From positions 37,291,472 through 37,355,471 of the forward strand of contig NW_019211455.1 of assembly GCF_002443255.2 (NCBI RefSeq): 64,000 nucleotides of DNA. The letters are read 5' to 3'. A program made the position numbers and the translations under genes. Source of the DNA: Varroa destructor. Lineage: Eukaryota; Arthropoda; Arachnida; Mesostigmata; Varroidae. Below, piece after piece: positions 1-11,300 of the stretch. How positions within the stretch are numbered: the first letter of the stretch is position 1; the number at the start of each line of letters is the position of its first letter. The notes below the pieces were generated by a model, which did no database searches, was not told the origin of the DNA, and was given only the letters and a program-made list of their open reading frames with translations.

Positions 1-1829
1 CATAACTTTTAACGGTTTTAAAGGACCAGATAAATATCAAATCTATCCTAGACAGCTAGCGCCCTTTTCCTCGCAATTATTAGTTATTATTAGGGATTTT
101 CATCTACTTTTACATAACAAAAGAAAGATAGAACCTAGGTATGAGGCAAGTAACAAGAAGAAATACGTCGAGTCACAGAATTCAAGTTAGCGGCCCCCAG
201 CTTTTCACATCGGGGGGTCTGTAGAAAAAGAACCTGAACATTGAGATCGGAAATGAGAAATTCAATAGCCCCGATACGTAATTAACACAGGTATTAATCA
301 GAGTGTTTGATGCATAGAAAAAAAGACGTGAATACAGTTGGCGTAATAAAACGAGCAGTTAGAATTTGTTGCGTCACAAGCATTTCTTGGTAACGACAAT
401 TGTAAGGGGAAACTAGCAAAACTTCTACTTTATCGGCTTTTAAAAGGCATACCTTCGGCAGAAATGCTGGCTCAGTTTGGAATGTGGAAGCCCAAGGTAT
501 TTTGACGTTTGCTTGTTACCCACTGATTATTATACAGTCATCATTGTACCGTACATAAATCGCTTATATTTTGAACAAACGTTACGCAGTTAATTTTGTT
601 TAGAGGGGCGTTTCTTGTTGCAACATGAAGCTTTAGGTTGTTTTCTGAACTAGGGGTGACAAAGATTACTTTCATTTAACTATGTGTCCCTGTGGTGAAG
701 CTTCAGTTCAGTCAAGCCTCGAATGTCCATGCCATAATTTCTTGATTATTACCCGCCCAAAAAGCGAGACTAATATAAGAGAGTCTATAGCCGAGAATAA
801 CCGGTTACCCTACGTTTTTTTGTGTGTCTTGGTTGTATTATGATGTTTCTTCAAATATTGTACGACATAACATCCTAAAGATACGTTGAATTAGCGAACG
901 ATATTGAAAGCAGTTGTTCTTAATGTTAAATCAAGAGCTTCGTGAAGCAAACCTCCGCTTGCTTTGCAGTAATAATTGAAGTAACAGGATACTATTGAAG
1001 TCCATTGAAGGTCACCATCGGCAGGATCTGCTGGCACACTTTTTCCTGAGTTCCGAGTTGGTGTCTTTCTATTTTTTTTAATTCGTTTTTTACACGAATA
1101 GGACCCTGCTCCTATCGGGCCCTAACATGAATAAAGGGGCTGTGTTCCCTCTAGAAAACATGATAACTATTTTAGATTAAGCGTGGCTACTGAAGGCTGC
1201 ATGCATATACAAAAACGTACTAGGCTGTGCTGAGAGCAAAAACAGTTTTATTTATAATTTGTCTGTTTTTTTTTGCTTTAAATAAGGGTAGATGTTACGT
1301 GTCTCCATTATGTATCTTAGTTGTGTTTCATTTTACCTTTCACCTACAACCATAGAGGGTGCTGCCATATATTTGCGGTGCCTGAATGTTGATTCTTGTT
1401 AAAGTGACTCTGCCTTCCTAGAGGGAAAACTCCACAACACCTAAAGATGGCGCTACGAAGTCATTACTGAAACCTCAAAACCATAGTAACTCGACCCTCG
1501 TAAAGCAGTAATAGTACCAGAAGAGTACATGATGCCTATTTGAGTGGTGCTGTTTTTTTTTTAATAGGACCACTTCCATAGGCTGTCGATAGCTGTTTCG
1601 ATCTGTGGGTCGATGGGACATACTGGATCCACGGATATTTATTACTTCCATTAATTAATGTACTGTGTGGCATGATATAATGTGCATATCGTGCCTCGTA
1701 TCAGATGTACGATTAATTGATTTTTGCGCTCATTTCTCTGCTGAAAAGCTTTATCTGCACCGCTTTTCGCGGGGATTGTGAATTTGGTCGTGATTGCCAC
1801 TTGACGATTGATGCGCTGGGTGATGCCAA
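1..1829. other. No recognisable gene; probable continuation of the minus-strand ALP-like gene
   Basis: I see no exon with family resemblance on either strand. A plus-strand frame at about 682-843 starts with ATG and contains CxC pairs, but its length is what chance would give. I looked on the minus strand for the cysteine-rich exon expected downstream of the ALP-like signal-peptide exon and did not find it here, so it probably lies left of the window. The rest is AT-rich non-coding sequence. Confidence 0.5.
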
Positions 1830-1928
1830 TTACTCGTGGTGGGACACTTGCCGATTCATTCGTATGGCTTCCGCTGGAATGTAGTCGTCCGGCGTAAGTT
1901 GCTTCACACCCCGAAGCAACGCTAACAA
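1830..1928 (-). CDS. Candidate 3' exon of the ALP-like gene (distal alternative)
   Basis: On the minus strand a strong 3' splice site (pyrimidine-rich tract ending TTCTTAACAG) precedes base 1928. If read in the phase left open by the signal-peptide exon at 5042-5194 (phase 0), the frame runs 32 codons to TAA at 1830-1832. It opens Leu-Leu-Ala-Leu-Leu-Arg, which would continue the amphipathic helix ending the previous exon (REILRA). It has no cysteines, so if used as written it would give a precursor lacking the cysteine-rich mature domain. A possible donor (GTAATT) overlaps its last codons. Alternatives are an exon read in another phase, where the same stretch is open for about 90 codons, or a cryptic site. 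Position, splice site and phase are seen in the sequence; membership in the gene is inferred. Confidence 0.25.
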   Translation of the reverse strand: MLALLRGVKQLTPDDYIPAEAIRMNRQVSHHE

Positions 1929-2452
1929 CTGTTAAGAAAACAGAGCAGATATAAAAAGCAAGCTCAGGTGACGTTACCTATATATCAGCAAATATAGCAG
2001 GACGAAAAATGATTTTAATAAATTGGAAACTCAGCGTATGTACATCCCGTATATTCTACTCAGGCAACTAGAGCTCACAGATGTGGAGCCTCTTGCTTTA
2101 AATAAACGAGGCACTTCAGATTGCAATTCAAAGTAAAAACTCATATATCGTATATATCAATGAAATTCCAATACTTACCAACGTAAAACTAAAACAGACT
2201 CATGAAACGTCTTGAACAAGGGCAATCAAAGAAACATTTTTTGTGTGTCGTGCACTATTCTTTTTCCATTCGTCTCTCATCTCCTCCTTGTCCTCCCCAT
2301 GCTCCCCCTCCTCCTCCGTTTGCTTTTAATTCCTTTTCTCTGCCACTCTTCCACTCGTCTGCTATATCTTGCTACGGCGTAGCCCGCTTCCTCTCCTTCT
2401 CTTTCGTAACATGTCTTCCAAACAGGAAAAAGGGTTAGGGCTTCTTCTTAGC

Positions 2453-2480
2453 TTTGTTGTTATTGTTGTTGCTGTTGTTG
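2453..2480 (+). repeat. Impure (TTG)n triplet repeat
   Basis: A run of TTG/TTA/CTG triplets follows a long pyrimidine-rich stretch (about 2255-2350). It lies downstream, on the minus strand, of the candidate exon at 2528-2653. Confidence 0.7.
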
Positions 2481-2527
2481 TTATTTTGCTTCAGCTTAAA
2501 CTGCCCTAGCTTGCGTACGGATGGCAA

Positions 2528-2653
2528 TCATGTCGATGACGAATCCCAGTCACTTCTTTCAAGCCCCTTCAGATCGCCCGCCCCGGTGCCATATTCATAA
2601 CTCGAAGTGTATGGACCGCGTGCTTCGGGCTCGCCGGGCGAGAGAAGTAACAG
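2528..2653 (-). CDS. Candidate exon of the ALP-like gene (proximal alternative)
   Basis: A good minus-strand 3' splice site (TTTTTGCTTTGCTTCAG) ends just before base 2653. In phase 0, matching the exon at 5042-5194, the frame opens Leu-Leu-Leu-Leu, then a Pro/Glu/Gly/Ser-rich spacer with PYTSSYEYG, and stops at TGA 2528-2530 after 41 residues. A plausible donor (AA|GTGACT) would end the exon at 2554 in phase 1, directly after a Leu-Glu-Arg. In this family a basic site immediately precedes the cysteine-rich mature peptide, so that donor could lead into the missing mature exon. The open phase, splice sites and codon composition are visible; assignment to the gene is inferred. It competes with the exon at 1830-1928. 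Confidence 0.35.
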   Translation of the reverse strand: MLLLSPGEPEARGPYTSSYEYGTGAGDLKGLERSDWDSSST

Positions 2654-5041
2654 CTGAAGCAAAGCAAAAATAATAAACGTTGGCATGCTTTGCATTAACA
2701 CTACATTGCATCATCACCTATGTCGAATCGAATGACATACTACAGTATTGTAAATAGCCATTTGCGTACGGACAGCCATGGAAGATAACCCGAACTATTG
2801 TGTAATGCCCAGGACTAAGGCATACGTAGAGGCAGAATGCTCTAATGTGTAGTATGTCAGTAACAGATGTATCGAGTTTATCACTAATTAAACAATATAA
2901 CAAAGTTCGCATAAAATAATATCCCCCCCCCCTCCCCCTTTTTTTTCATTCAATACATTAAGGAAGACAATGGCGGAGCAACAAAAGGTGGGGCAAGGGG
3001 AATGGTAAACTAGTGATCAAAGAGGCATCCCACAGAGACGTCACAAATGTAGAAAATTCTTTATCGTCCCACTGTTCCCACAGAGATTAATGCTTAGTAT
3101 GGCCCATTACCTCATCAATCCTCTTTCTCGGGCGAGACCTTTCTGTCAAGCATTATTTGTAAAATCCGCCATTTAGGATTATACTCCATGAAGTGTGTGC
3201 ATAGATTATACGCTCTAAGACACAGCGTTGCGCCGAAAAACTGCAGGCTACTCTGAGGCATAATATATGGCAAATATCTTGAAAACAGGCCGGTCTCCGT
3301 AGGTTACATAAACTTAATATAACTAATTTATACCTCTTTATATATATGGTGGAGATATATGGTGCTATTGAGACATTTCTAAATATGTGTTTTGTGTGCA
3401 TAAATACATTAGTGATTTGAAACGATTAGTGGGGCCATACATGCATTTTTCTTTTCTATCTGAAAACATCCGCCTTAAAAGTATCTTTTGTATATCGTAG
3501 GTCCCGTTATGTTTTCGTTGGCTACTATTATCGCAAGTTTCTGCGCCTTCCATGATTCGAGCCTATTAAACATACCGACGATTTAGATTTTTTTATCAAA
3601 AAATAAAGGGCAACAGGTATTTCAAATTCATACTCATGCACCTGCTCAGCACTACAGTCACCTGTTCTATAATGTTCTATTTTGGCAGAATGCTTTACTT
3701 GTGAAATGTTAGGTAGATATTTCTGGACGTTGTCCTTTGTTAAAATAAAAGATAAGCAAATAAAGAGGTTTACGCCATAGCTGCGTTAAGAGGGTAGTTC
3801 ATGTATGTGGTTTACGACATGCTGGTTCCACAAAAACCGTAAAATAACTGCTATCACTACCTGGGCGTCTCACCAAATAATGACTTCTCAGCTGACTGAA
3901 AGTCCGTCAGAGAGGAAAGTCATATGCTAATAGTGGAATGTATCTTACTTTTTTGTCGTCGAACTATAGTAATAATAATAATTTACTGTCAGCTCAAATT
4001 AAAATGTATCCGACGGCCTTAAAATTGCAGGGGTCGTAACAAATTCATACATCTATTTTTATGTCACCTAAGATCTCTGAAAAGGACATTACACTAACAA
4101 TCAATTGCTATCGTAAGCTAGGGCGTTTAGTTAGCGACAAATTAACGCTGTTGAAGGTACCAAGTATTATAACTTAAGCAGAAAGCACAGCTGCACGTGA
4201 CAATACTCAACTGGCACTTTGTAAGTTATTGAAAAATATAATATTGGCTTGCTGAGCAGTTGTTTCTAATATACATAGATAACTCTATGCATAGTTACAC
4301 TCTATGCAGGCTATTTTCGCTTTTTAATCAATTTCAGCTGCTATCACAAGAACTATCACAAAGACACAAATAGCAATCTTAAGTGGGTTACTGGGCTCGA
4401 AAATGTCTTTTCTTTGGTGTCAAGCTCTATTATAGAAAAAAAAACCATCAAACGTAAACTGACCGTTGAAAATTACTATGCAGTGACACGGGCAGGATCT
4501 GGTTAGAGAGCGACAATAAAGATCAGCATATAAACGCTCAATTAGCGCCGTACGGCTTTCGATGGGGTGTAGTGAAATACACAAACTATATATAAATCAG
4601 CCTGCTACGGGTCGCGTGGAATTGGACCGCGGTAAATCTGAGTATTGCATAGACCTTACTATCGACAAAAAATTAATATCATTATTTATATTATAGTGTT
4701 TCAAGGTTGTGTCCTTATTTAGTTCGACAGTGTTAACGCAGATGGGTAAACAAACCTGGCACGAGTTGTAATACTTATAAATAGATTTTTCATTGGTTCG
4801 GAACGTCTTATATCAAATTATAACGGAGAAGGTAGTCATAAAAAACATGTTTTGGTTTAGATATTGAGCACTGATGAGAGTATATTTCATACCGACAGGA
4901 AAGAGGTCTTCAACTGCACCCCTGAAGAAGGTTCACCGCTTGACTGTCTGCGTTTAATAGAAAAGCATTTATACCATACACTTTGACTAAAAGATATTTA
5001 TTTACTAATAAGTTTTGTGACATGAGATTTCACGTACTTAC
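2654..5041 (-). other. Presumed intron of the ALP-like gene
   Basis: This stretch lies between the candidate exon at 2528-2653 and the donor (GCG|GTAAGT) of the signal-peptide exon. It contains a C10/C5/T8 homopolymer cluster at 2923-2946 and otherwise AT-rich sequence. No exon or mobile element was recognised. The open frames at 2718-2912 and 3153-3553 on the minus strand look like chance. Confidence 0.4.
2923..2946. repeat. C10-T-C5-T8 homopolymer tract
   Basis: Ten C, one T, five C and eight T in a row, inside the presumed intron. Confidence 0.9.
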
Positions 5042-5194
5042 CGCTCTTAGAATCTCCCGGATCCGTTCTCGTCGCGCCGGGTCTGCTCTTGTAGGAAGAT
5101 AGCGTGCCTGCGATTCCACCGACAAGCTGAGTAGTATCACCCCAACTAGGATAAGACCCCACAGAATGCCACGGGCAGACATTGGCGACGACAT
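5042..5194 (-). CDS. Signal-peptide exon of an agatoxin-like peptide (ALP) precursor, partial gene
   Basis: ATG at 5194-5192 opens 51 codons ending exactly at a consensus donor (GCG|GTAAGT at 5042/5041). Residues about 8-30 are a signal peptide: a hydrophobic core (WGLILVGVILLSL), then VESQA as a likely cleavage site. The exported start is RYLPTRADPARRERIREILR. As I recall the family, arthropod agatoxin-like neuropeptide precursors begin the propeptide with (R)YLPTRS-x-x-x-R followed by an amphipathic LRELLR helix, and this is the basis of the call. The cysteine-rich mature peptide, a neuroendocrine relative of spider agatoxins, would be on a later exon not found here. Upstream, a strong 3' splice site (TTCCATCTATTTCAG) at 5249-5251 puts 54 bases of 5'UTR (5195-5248) in this exon, so a non-coding first exon is expected at higher coordinates. 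A different secreted propeptide with a similar start remains possible. Confidence 0.62.
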
Positions 5195-5248
5195 CCTGAG
5201 TTGTTCTCTAGAGACTAGAAGCTATTTGATCTCAACGCCAATAAATAT

Positions 5249-6201
5249 CTGAAATAGATGGAATAACGAAAACATTTTCATACGTGTCCTTTAATTACTG
5301 TGGTGCTGACCTAGCAGTTACGCTTCAGTTAGCTTGAATGCGGCGGCAAAGTAATTAATTATATAGTAGATAATTAGGATCCTATTTGTAAGCTTTAAAC
5401 GTTTAACCCGAATGCTGTAGGTTCATTTATGAATAGCTTATTATATTTTTATTTGTTCTAGCTTCTCCTGACCTTTGCATCGTAAAAAGTCTCTGAAGTT
5501 GCACCTAGAAACCTCCCAAACAAAAACTAGGCCGTTAGCTAACAATGGGTAGAATTTCCAACTCCTAGTTGAAAACTTCATATCCAAAGTTATCCGGAGG
5601 CTCGATGAATTAACTTCCTATTATCTCAAAAAGTCTGCAAAGCGCCGAACCGAAACCGTACCGTAGAACTACTGTTTTGTTTTCAACGAACAGACCCTAC
5701 GATTATGTGAGAGCTGGCCGATGAGAAAGACCAATAATTCTTGCTAAAATTCTAGACACAGGAGTGAGGAGAGGAGAGATTGGCATTCTACCAGGAAACC
5801 ACAACTAGAAAATCAAATGAAATATACTAGTAGCAACATTGGATCGTTTATGGTAAATGTAAAATGTTTCCGGTAATCTATTCATTCTAAGGGTGCCTAA
5901 GCTGAAATTCCTTGACTCATTCAGAGCCACTGCAGCGATAATCTTATTATATCTATTGGCCATCTGACCATACAGACATCTTTGATATGGTTAAAACTTA
6001 ATGACTCACTTGAGTTTTTTTTAAATACCAAACATTTTTTTCGGTCTTTCTTGCATACTTCATCTATAGGTAGCGTTTCTTATTTTACCAATGAAACGAT
6101 CCATCGTTGTGAATTGTCCTAACAGTAGATTTCATCGTGTACAAGCAATCCTATATTCTGTTAACATTATCCAGTGTTGTTCATGTGCGAGAGCTTCTTC
6201 A
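5249..6201. other. No gene seen; upstream of the ALP-like gene
   Basis: AT-rich sequence that should contain at least one non-coding exon and the promoter of the minus-strand ALP-like gene. I could not place either. Confidence 0.4.

Positions 6202-6226
<25 letters not shown>
6202..6226. repeat. Homopolymer C25 tract
   Basis: Twenty-five consecutive C followed by TCTTTTTT. It is the longest C run in the window, and its true length is likely to be poorly resolved by sequencing. Confidence 0.95.
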
Positions 6227-6232
<6 letters not shown>

Positions 6233-8259
6233 TTCGTGTTAGCTACCAGCCAAATCGGCATCCATTCCAAGAACCGGCCTTTTTAAGGCCGTACCAATAC
6301 AAGAAACAGTTCAGCAAATTAGACAAACATTAGGAGCTGCTGTGCAACTATAGACAACCTTGCAAAAAGGATTGCCGCAGGCTCACGGACTGAATGCTCG
6401 TCGAATCGATTCTTATCTTTGGTCAATCGGATTAACAAACATCAGGGTAAGCTCCAGGAGCACTTGGTACATTTTTGTGGAACTTAATTTATCAAACAGT
6501 CATTAATATCTATGATCCACGACCTCCTTAATTGAAGTACGTTTCCGTTCGTGCCACAAACCATCAGACCTATTTGCATTAAACCGGTAAACTGCGATTG
6601 TTTATAATATATGGTACTATTGTACACATACGATGAGAATTATGGCTTGCGAAGGGTATTACGGCTAAGTCAGGAGATGGAGACTCAGAGCTGACATTAG
6701 TTGAAGAAGCACTAGCTGTAGATTTAGGCATAACTCTTCAATACACATTCGTGACGGTGGCAAAGAAGATTGTACAGGTTCACAGAGGTGTCATCAAGCG
6801 TTTCCTAGAGCTCGAACGCGTAGACAGTTGAGTTGAATGGAAGAAACCAAGTAGGAATAAACATGGTCACTTCGTTTGTTTCTTCAAAATAATGATACGC
6901 AATACCCATATGATTTGTTTATTAAGACCCTATTGGTCTTCCTGTTATAGGTTAGTTTTTTCCTGTCACGTCAGTATGATCTGTAGACAGGCCAGCCGCG
7001 GCAGTTGGCTTTCGGCTCTGTGTGCCGTATTTACGCTTGAGCAAGTTCGAGGTTTGAGATGATAGCATATGCAGAGACGTTTGCTTGACGCACTAGCGGC
7101 CGAAAAATGCCGTGAGTTAATACCAATATCGTCGACCTCTCAACGGTATCCGTAAGACTAAGCAGGCGCCTCAATGCGCCCACAGTGGTGCCGCGCGAAG
7201 AATTGTCGTGCGCCGTACTCAACAAAACTGATATTGTTATTTATACTACTTTTTGTATGGTGAATTCAATAATGAACTTTAACACTTCCAGACACTTCTA
7301 AGCTTCACTGTGTAACGTACAGCCTCTAATCAATTGATTAATTCAATAAAGAAAAAATGCAAAACAAATTCGAGAACGGATTATATATATATTCGATTTC
7401 CTCATACAACATACAAATAGTATTGATCAAAACTTGGCACAAGATTTCGTAAAAATTGTAAAAAAAAAAACACGTAGATGCAACGCGAAGCATATACATG
7501 GGTTTTTGGGAATCAACCATACAATTCTCCAAAGCAAAGACGCTGCTTAGGTCTATTGTCAAGGCTAGAAAGTACTTTGCGAAAGCAGAAGCAGTCATAG
7601 CACAGCAGACGGTCAATGAATAATGCTCTGAGTCCCACAAGGGCGGCAGCGTCAACCGCAACAGAGGCTACCTATTTAACCCCTCTCTGTATCACTTACG
7701 AGCGTCGAACAGAACACGACAACAGTGTAGAAAAAGCAGTCGACAGAAATACGAGTGGATAAACAGATCGGTCCGTTCCTTTACCGCACAATCCGGTTTT
7801 TCTGATCAATCTGTTTCTGTCAGGCGCCTCGCTAAGCTTTAATTCGAATGCATAATTGGCTCAGTGCCGCTTTCTTTCTTTCCAGGTAACGGAATGGTTC
7901 AGCCGGGTTATTTCGGTGTTAGCGGAAAATAAACAGATATGGATACTCAGTGGTGAAGCTCCAGCAATTAAGAACTCGCATACAATGACAAATAGGTTCA
8001 CTTTGGAAATAACGGAAGGAATAGGCTATACCAAACCGTGAACCCCCAAATAATTCGACAGCGACGCTGGCAGCTATTAGTGATGAATATCTGCGGCTAC
8101 CTATGGACACATTTCCGGTCTGAGTGCATAATGAAGAAGGCAAACTGAAACGTCTCCCAACAGATATGGTTAGAGAAAGGAGTAGGTTCTTAACGCTTCT
8201 GGCGATTAACAAATTCAGAAGGTTGTAGAAGAGAGAAGGTTCAACCCATTCGTAATAGC

Positions 8260-8310
8260 CGGAATGATCTATTGATCTTTGCTGACGATTCCAGGGTCAG
8301 GATGGCCGCT
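8260..8310 (+). mobile_element. Possible reverse-transcriptase motif C scrap (FADD)
   Basis: The frame reads RNDLLIFADDSRVRMAAK then stops. The [FY]ADD box flanked by hydrophobic residues is the catalytic motif C of reverse transcriptases. No flanking RT motif is clear, so this may be a very decayed LINE or chance. Confidence 0.18.
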
Positions 8311-11300
8311 AAGTAAATATAAAACATCAGAACAAGCAAAGGATCGGTCGGCGATACCTCAGTTTAGAGAAAATGCTAACGAAATCTATTAGAGCAAATT
8401 TTAGTCTGCTAAGACTTAACTGTGTAATCGTGACGAAAATATTAGCCCGAACCCGAAATTTCACGAATTCCTTTGAACTTGGAAAGAATTACGTCGAAGT
8501 GAGTCAAAAGTAGGAAATAGTGTCTACATTTAAGTAATATAAACAGTAGCCCTAGGTCAATGGACCTCAGCTCGGTGTACGAAAAACCATAAAGATAACA
8601 GCTTGAGCGCAATTATTATTATATTTTTGCATTTTCAATTTTGATTCTTGTTTAGAAGATTAAGTTTTGCATCAGCAAGGAGCTTCAAAAATCTCTGACG
8701 CCACTGATGCTCCGAGGTCACTTCTGTGAACAACAAAGATCGGAATGTAATGATGTTCTGCACTATGACGTCCGAAATGCCAATTACTGAGAAACGTAAA
8801 TTGTATGTACCACTCTTATGTTAGAAATGAATAGGTTGCAGCCGCTTCCTTAATGCACATGTATCTGTAGGCTTGTTGACACTAAATTGGAAAAAAGCAT
8901 CGTCTGTAAGGCAAGGAAGTGCTAATGGTCTTGGGTTTCCATGAGTTTAAAGTCTTGTCAGTGATGGCCCGTGTGATCTTATTGCGACTGCAGCAATATT
9001 TTTGCAAGAGGGTATCGAACAAGAAAAAAAAATCGTGTATTACATCCAGTACAACATAGATATACTACTACGGCTGGAAGCCAGCTGTAGTAGGACATCT
9101 ATATCCAGATTTGAAATTAGCTCATCACGTGTCCTTAAGGTTACGTATTCACACGAGGCAACGATCTAATTAAATACAATTATCAGTCAGATTTACTTCT
9201 TTCACCCATTAAACATACAAGATATACCACAAAACGGAAGTTTGTCTGAACGTGCACGATCCGATTTGAGCACTAAGGTACACTGATGGACGTGCGGAGA
9301 TAGCGAAATGAGACATATAGCCCGCTTTCCTTGTTTGCTGTTACTTGTTAACCAAAAATTGTTAGGCAAACATTCATTACAAAAACCTGACATTAACAAA
9401 CGAAGCGAGAAGCAGTTAATTCAATATCGAATATTAACCCGATTACTATCATCGGGCCTCGTAACTAGTATGGGTGAAGCTGTCAAGTTTATCGGAAATT
9501 TTCAGTAGGTGTCTATAGAAATTTCTCCTGGCTTCAGGAGGCTCGAAAAGGGATGCGCGACTAGCATATTTATTGAAGTTTCGTTTTGCTGCTTGTAAAA
9601 ACATCGTAGGTACCATTTTCTATAATTATTGGACTTTTTGGTTTTACAATATAAAGGAATCTACACGGCAAAAATGAAGAGAGAACAGTGGTAATTAGAA
9701 AAATGGCAGGCATTTATGTACAGCACAATGATACTAAACGATTAAATCATATGTAGAACGAGTGGTATTCTCCTACGGTACAACGCGGCCAATATCGAGA
9801 ACAATGTATAGTTACATAAATTAGTTAATCTGCAAAATCGGGCTTCTAGTAGAGCCTGTAGGTCGTAGCTTTGAGTACAAGGTGTTCGTTCTTCCGCATC
9901 TTTAAGTAAAGGAAGATCTTCGTTTGTTACGATAGAAGGGTTCGTGCTAAACTACTTTCATCACTAGTTCATGACGAAAGCTCGAACAGCTTGTTTTAAC
10001 GTGCGCCTTAAGTTAAAGCTACTATTGAGTAACTGATATGTTTTTTTTTGTCGCAAGGGCTCTATATTCTACATTTTTCCCGTTGCTTTGGACGTTGAAA
10101 TCTGAAAGGGTTTCGTTAGCCGCATAGGGGTGCTAATTATAGGTTGTCACAGACAGCAAGGGGCCTCTCTGCAAGAACGGTCGATTTCTGACCAAAAATC
10201 TCTTCTATTGTGGCCTATGCTCTTAGCGATACGCCGATGAGAATGGAAAAAGAAGTGTTCTTTTTGGGACAGTTAGGACAACGTTGAGTAAGGCGTTATG
10301 TGAGTGTATTTGTAGGGCGCACGCCGTAAAGTGTTCTCGTAAGCCATATAACTTGGCAGCCTGTAAAGCGGTTGACTTTACAATAGCTCTGCAGCCATAC
10401 AATGCTTTATCTAGCAACTAATATAAACATACATACCTATATTTGCATTGTAGTATCTAGGACTTGAAATATATCGGCTAATATACCTACGATATTTTAA
10501 GAGAGCTGTTATCCTTTAAGCTGACATTTCATATACAATATAGGTATCTACTGATAGGGAAGCCAGATACAACACGACGAGAGAAGTCGAGTGATGACAC
10601 ACATGCCGTTGACGTGTATTCAGCATATAGGTCTGATCTCTGTTGATTCGTAGTATTTGAAGACGCAAGAAGAACCAATTTAGTTGATCACTAAAAAATG
10701 CTCTATAATGTGAATCATAGCGCAGCATAATACCTAGAAACTTATTTAGAATAGAAAGGTATACCGGCTGGGTTATAGAGTCTACCGATTAGCTCCAGAC
10801 ATACCCTAAATGCGTTTAGCAGTACTAGAGCACTGGTGTTATGTTATGGTTTAAATAGATTTATACTCCAGAACGGACGAAAGCCCGAAGACATGGATAA
10901 CTGACAACGACAAGCCTACTGTGTACGTAGAAGCTCAAATCAGTAAAAAAGTAGCAAGAGGAAGGGCTCATAACCACTAAAGCAGCTCACTCTACAAGAC
11001 TCAATGCTCAGCCGTCATTACTAAAATGAAGACGTATGCATAAAGACTGCTCTGCTCTAATAGGCTTTGCGATGCCAAACTACAATCTTATCCTCGACTA
11101 GCCCCTCGAACATGTATTTTAGTTGGAATTTAGTTTACATATACATGTTTCGAGTCTATGATATTTTTATTGGACTACAGATATGTGCCTTACAGGGATA
11201 CATGGACACGTTTTGCAAACAGGTATAACGGCTTTTATGTATATGATAAACGCATTATTACATACACGTGTATGTTTCGGAGTAGCGACTGTGCTTTGGA

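Noticed and set aside
2202..2438. Plus-strand frame rich in Ser and Pro (CPPHAPPPPPF)
   Set aside because: A by-product of a pyrimidine-rich tract, with no supporting signals.
7856..8041. Good acceptor (TTTCTTTCTTTCCAG) followed by a 53-codon frame to a stop
   Set aside because: The peptide is unrecognised and upstream exons are lacking; frame length alone is not evidence here.
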